The notes beneath the pieces were generated by a model that made no database searches, was not told where the DNA came from, and worked only from the letters and a program-made list of their open reading frames with translations. A stretch of 64,000 nucleotides of DNA, from positions 124,001 to 188,000 of the forward strand of contig NZ_AXVM01000002.1 in assembly GCF_000484635.1 (NCBI RefSeq), written 5' to 3'. This DNA comes from Comamonas badia DSM 17552 (GTDB lineage: Bacteria; Pseudomonadota; Gammaproteobacteria; Burkholderiales; Burkholderiaceae_C). The position numbers and the translations under genes were made by a program. Each line of letters starts with the position of its first letter. Within the stretch, counting starts at the first letter, position 1. Below, piece after piece: positions 60,915-64,000 of this stretch.

Positions 60915-61652
60915 TCAGTTCATGTGCAGACCGCCGTTGACGGAAAGCTCGGCGCCGGTCGAGTAGCCACCCTCTTCAGACACCAGCCACGAGATGATGG
61001 AAGCGATTTCGCTGGGCTCGCCCAGGCGCTTGACCGGCACCGTGGCGACGATCTTTTCCAGCACATCGGGGCGGATGGCCTTGACCATGTCGGTGCCGAT
61101 GTAGCCTGGCGCCACGGTGTTCACCGTCACGCCCTTGGTGGCCATTTCCTGCGCCAATGCCATGGTGAAACCGTGCATGCCCGCCTCGGCAGCCGAATAG
61201 TTGGTCTGGCCCGCCTGGCCCTTCTCGCCATTCACGCTGCTGATGTTGACGATGCGGCCCCAGCCCTTTTCCACCATGTCGGCCACCACCTGCTTGGTGA
61301 CGTAAAACATGCTGTTGAGGTTGGTGTCGATCACCTGGCGCCAGTCTTCCGGCGTCATCTTCATGAACATCCGGTCGCGCGTGATGCCCGCGTTGTTCAC
61401 CAGAATGTCGATGGGGCCATGCTCCGCCTTGGCCTTGGCGAAGGCTTCCACCGTTGAATCCCAGTCGCTCACGTTGCCGACCGATGCATGGATGGTGTAG
61501 CCCAGCGCCTTCTGCTCGGCCTGCCACTTCTGGTAGTCCCGCGTCGGGCCGCAACCGGCGATGACCGTGTAGCCATCCTTGTGAAAACGCTGGCAGATGG
61601 CGGTGCCGATGCCACCCATGCCGCCCGTGACGTATGCAACTCTTTGTCCCAT
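60915..61652 (-). CDS. phaB: Acetoacetyl-CoA reductase PhaB (catalytic Lys codon reads Glu)
   Basis: NADPH-dependent reduction of acetoacetyl-CoA to 3-hydroxybutyryl-CoA for PHB synthesis. The 245-residue short-chain dehydrogenase has VTGGMGGIG, NNAGITRD, the catalytic Ser in VNISSVNG and Tyr152 in TNYSAAEAG. The YxxxK motif reads YSAAE: the codon at 61185-61187 is GAG where AAG is expected, giving Glu156. All other parts (LAQEMATKGVTVNTVAPGYI, VKRLGEPSEIAS) are intact. An enzyme lacking this lysine should be nearly inactive, so a mutation or base error must be considered. Confidence 0.93.
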   Translation of the reverse strand: MGQRVAYVTGGMGGIGTAICQRFHKDGYTVIAGCGPTRDYQKWQAEQKALGYTIHASVGNVSDWDSTVEAFAKAKAEHGPIDILVNNAGITRDRMFMKMTPEDWRQVIDTNLNSMFYVTKQVVADMVEKGWGRIVNISSVNGEKGQAGQTNYSAAEAGMHGFTMALAQEMATKGVTVNTVAPGYIGTDMVKAIRPDVLEKIVATVPVKRLGEPSEIASIISWLVSEEGGYSTGAELSVNGGLHMN

Positions 61653-61760
61653 GTTCGAACTCCTTGTTCCTCAATCAAAAACCGCTTGGACACTCTAACC
61701 GAGTTCCATGCTGGCCCGTGCCATGGAAAACACCAAGCACGAGCGAAAAAGTACCGCCGT

Positions 61761-62942
61761 TCAGGCCCGCTCGACGGCCATCGAAACACCCATGCCGCCG
61801 CCAATGCACAGCGCGGCCAGGCCTTTTTTCGAGCCACGGCGCTGCATTTCATGCAGCAGCGTCACCAGGATGCGGCAGCCCGATGCCCCGATGGGGTGGC
61901 CAATCGCGATCGCCCCGCCGTTGACGTTGACCTTGCCCGGGTCGACCGCAAGCTCCTTGTTCACGGCACAGGCCTGCGCGGCGAAGGCTTCGTTGAGCTC
62001 GAACAGATCCACGTCGGCAACCTTCCAGCCGGTGCGCGCAAGCACCTTGCGCGAAGCCGGGACCGGCCCCATGCCCATGGTCGCGGGGTCCAGCCCGGTG
62101 ATGCCGTAGGCCGCGATGCGCGCCAGCGGCGTGAGGCCCAGCGCCGCCGCCTTCTTCGCCGTCATCACCACCACGGCGGCCGCGCCGTCGTTGATGCCGG
62201 AAGCGTTGCCGGCCGTGACCGTGCCCGCCTTGTCAAACGCCGGACGCAGGTGCGCCAGCACGTCGCCGTTGGTCTTGCGGTTGATGAACTCGTCGGCGCT
62301 GAAGACGATGGGATCACCCTTTTTCTGCGCCATGCTGACGGGCACGATTTCCTTGATGAAGTGCCCGGCATCCTGCGCCGCAGCGGCCTTCTGCTGGCTG
62401 GCCAGCGCCAGCGCATCCTGCATCTCACGCGTGATGCCATGCGCCTTGGCGACGTTCTCCGCCGTGATGCCCATGTGGTACTGGTTGTACACGTCCCAGA
62501 GGCCGTCGACGATCATGGTATCCGTCATCTTCCAGTCGCCCATGCGCTGGCCGTTGCGCGAGCCATTGAGCACGTGGGGCGACAGGCTCATGCTTTCCTG
62601 CCCGCCGGCAACCACGATCTCGCTGTCACCCGTGGCCACCGCCTGGGCCGCGAGAATGACGGCCTTCAGGCCCGAGCCGCAGACGGCATTGATGGTGAGC
62701 GCCGGCGTTTCCTTGGCAACGCCCGCCTTCATCATCGCCTGGCGCGCCGGATTCTGGCCGCAGCCCGCTGCCAGCACCTGCCCCATGATGACTTCGCCCA
62801 CCTGGTCCAGGCCCACCTTGGCGCGGGCCAGCGCCTCCTTGATGACGATGGAGCCCAGCTCCGTCGCCGGCGTGTGCGCAAGCGCGCCGCCGAATTTGCC
62901 GACAGGCGTGCGGACGGCAGAAACAATGACGATGTCTTCCAT
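61761..62942 (-). CDS. phaA: Acetyl-CoA acetyltransferase PhaA
   Basis: Condenses two acetyl-CoA to acetoacetyl-CoA. From ATG 62942 the thiolase is 393 residues. Nucleophile Cys is in [11 protein letters not shown] (about residue 88), His in [17 protein letters not shown], and the second Cys in [21 protein letters not shown] is at ribosome-site spacing. It lies between phaC and phaB in the classical phaCAB order. Confidence 0.97.
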   Translation of the reverse strand: MEDIVIVSAVRTPVGKFGGALAHTPATELGSIVIKEALARAKVGLDQVGEVIMGQVLAAGCGQNPARQAMMKAGVAKETPALTINAVCGSGLKAVILAAQAVATGDSEIVVAGGQESMSLSPHVLNGSRNGQRMGDWKMTDTMIVDGLWDVYNQYHMGITAENVAKAHGITREMQDALALASQQKAAAAQDAGHFIKEIVPVSMAQKKGDPIVFSADEFINRKTNGDVLAHLRPAFDKAGTVTAGNASGINDGAAAVVVMTAKKAAALGLTPLARIAAYGITGLDPATMGMGPVPASRKVLARTGWKVADVDLFELNEAFAAQACAVNKELAVDPGKVNVNGGAIAIGHPIGASGCRILVTLLHEMQRRGSKKGLAALCIGGGMGVSMAVERA

Positions 62943-62979
62943 GATCAACCTTTCACTTTGAAAAAATCGGTGCACGCCT

Positions 62980-62997
62980 GCAGTGTCCTGCAGGTGT
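62980..62997. promoter_or_regulatory. Inverted repeat between phaC and phaA
   Basis: CCTGCAG-TGTC-CTGCAGG, a perfect 7-bp inverted repeat about 38 bases before the phaA start. It has no T tract, and it contains the CTGC/GCAG elements expected of PhaR-type sites. Confidence 0.4.
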
Positions 62998-63013
62998 ATT
63001 GACCAGATACAGC

Positions 63014-64000
63014 TTAAGCCTTTTGCCGCACGTAGCTGCCCGGCGCGGTTTCCAGCGCCTTGAACTGCGGTGCTCGGCCATAGCCCTTGGGCGCGGCGAT
63101 CTGCTTGCCGGCATGGCCTTTGAGCCAGGCGGCCCAGTCGTCCCACCAGCTGCCGGGCTGCTCGGTGGCGCCAGCGATCCAGTCCTCCACCTTGGCGGGG
63201 AATTTGCCATCCTCGCGCAGCCAGTGGCTGCGCTTCTTCTTGGCGGGCGGATTGATCACGCCGGCGATGTGGCCCGAAGCGCCCATCACGAAGCGCTTCT
63301 TGCCCGGCAGCACCTGGGTGGAGGCGTAGGCACCGCCGATCGGCACGATGTGGTCTTCGCGCGAGCCGTAGACGTAGACCGGAAGCTCGACCTGGCGCAG
63401 ATCGAGCTTTTCGCCGCAGACCGTGACGCCGCCGGGCTGGACCAGCCTGTTTTCCAGATAGAAATTGCGCAGGTACCAGGCGTAGTAGGGGCCCGGCAGG
63501 TTGGTGCTGTCGCAGTTCCAGTAGAGCAGGTCGAAGGCCGGCGGCGTTTCGCCCTTGAGGTAGTTGCCCACGACGTAGTTCCAGACCAGATCGTTGGGCC
63601 GCAGGAAGCTGAAGGTGGAGGCCAGATCCTGCCCCGCCATCAGGCCGCCCTGCCCCATCTGCATCTCGCGCAGGCGCACAAAGTTCTCGTCGATGAAGAC
63701 ATCCAGGATGCCGGTCTCGGTGAAGTCGATCAGCGTGGTGAGGAAAGTGGCGCTGGCGACTGAATCATCACCGCGCGCGGCGAGCACGGCCAGGCCGTTG
63801 GAGAGCATGGTGCCGCCGACGCAAAAGCCCAGGGTGTTGATCTGCCTGGCGCCGGCGATGTCCTTGACCGTCGCGATGGCCTTGAGGATCGCATCCTCGA
63901 TGTAGTCGTCCCAGGTCTTGCCCGCCAGCGACATGTCGGGGTTGCGCCAGCTCACGACAAAGGTGCGGTGGCCCTGCGCCACCGCATTGCGGATGAAGGA
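63014..64000 (-). CDS. phaC: Class I polyhydroxyalkanoate synthase PhaC (C-terminal part)
   Basis: Polymerises 3-hydroxyacyl-CoA on granules. The frame is open to the window edge, so only about 328 C-terminal residues are seen. They include [22 protein letters not shown] and the lipase-like box [12 protein letters not shown] with the nucleophile Cys. The catalytic Asp is in [14 protein letters not shown] and the catalytic His in [14 protein letters not shown]. The C-terminal [11 protein letters not shown] and YVRQKA are typical of class I enzymes. Confidence 0.96.
   Translation of the reverse strand, partial: SFIRNAVAQGHRTFVVSWRNPDMSLAGKTWDDYIEDAILKAIATVKDIAGARQINTLGFCVGGTMLSNGLAVLAARGDDSVASATFLTTLIDFTETGILDVFIDENFVRLREMQMGQGGLMAGQDLASTFSFLRPNDLVWNYVVGNYLKGETPPAFDLLYWNCDSTNLPGPYYAWYLRNFYLENRLVQPGGVTVCGEKLDLRQVELPVYVYGSREDHIVPIGGAYASTQVLPGKKRFVMGASGHIAGVINPPAKKKRSHWLREDGKFPAKVEDWIAGATEQPGSWWDDWAAWLKGHAGKQIAAPKGYGRAPQFKALETAPGSYVRQKA

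Overview
The window looks like chromosomal DNA of a high-GC betaproteobacterium of the order Burkholderiales, most likely family Comamonadaceae. This is inferred from gene content and order: ftsJ-ftsH-folP-glmM, purF-cvpA-SPOR-folC, a phaC-phaA-phaB polyhydroxyalkanoate cluster, and a Kdo 3-hydroxylase homologue. A short dispersed repeat with an ATAGCTGCCAGCGCTTG-type core, which I associate with this family, also recurs about twelve times. No genus can be named from sequence reading alone.

Layout. Positions 1-5.4 kb (minus strand): a broken GAF-domain gene at the edge, then glmM, folP, ftsH and rlmE. A tight divergent start region leads into yhbY and a glycosyltransferase-like gene. 6.7-12 kb: Kdo hydroxylase, DUF4149 membrane protein, greA, chaC-pdxH, and uvrC. 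12.2-12.9 kb: four tRNA genes (Ala-CGC on plus; Glu-Asp-Ala-GGC operon on minus). 13-20 kb (minus): gltX, metZ, purF, cvpA, a SPOR protein and folC. 20-29 kb: an ArsC-like protein, a glycine-zipper lipoprotein-type protein, argG, a DapA-family protein, queC-yhhQ behind a probable preQ1 riboswitch, ppnP, murB, yajQ, a retropepsin-like protease and a degenerate HD-domain protein. 29-38.4 kb: plsY, a membrane GGDEF protein, ybaK, an alpha/beta hydrolase, prfB with its programmed frameshift, pepN, fbp and a MarC-family protein.

38.4-43.7 kb is a foreign island. A tRNA-Thr(CGT) gene is cut at its anticodon loop: the 5' half lies at 38406 and its matching 3' half 5.2 kb away at 43636. Between them are a complete tRNA-Thr(CGT), two small unknown genes, a ParA-type ATPase with an N-terminal DNA-binding region and an overlapping partner gene, an unknown gene, and a HigBA toxin-antitoxin pair followed by two extra antitoxin genes without toxins. 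The island ends with an integrase that has suffered an internal deletion and is preceded by four 11-bp-phased arm-type repeats.

43.7-51.5 kb is a methylmalonyl-CoA/propionyl-CoA module on the minus strand. It holds methylmalonyl-CoA mutase, its MeaB chaperone, carboxyltransferase and biotin-carboxylase subunits, a small GDCCVxC protein and a VOC-fold probable epimerase, with a divergent GntR-family regulator. 52.2-60.6 kb: dusA, an intracellular PHB depolymerase, rnfB, a chemoreceptor, pilU and an ABC-F ATPase. 60.7-64 kb: a 31-codon ORF, then phaB, phaA and the 3' part of phaC. The nearby propionyl-CoA, depolymerase and PHA synthesis genes suggest coupled storage-polymer and propionyl-CoA metabolism. 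In phaB the catalytic lysine codon reads as glutamate.
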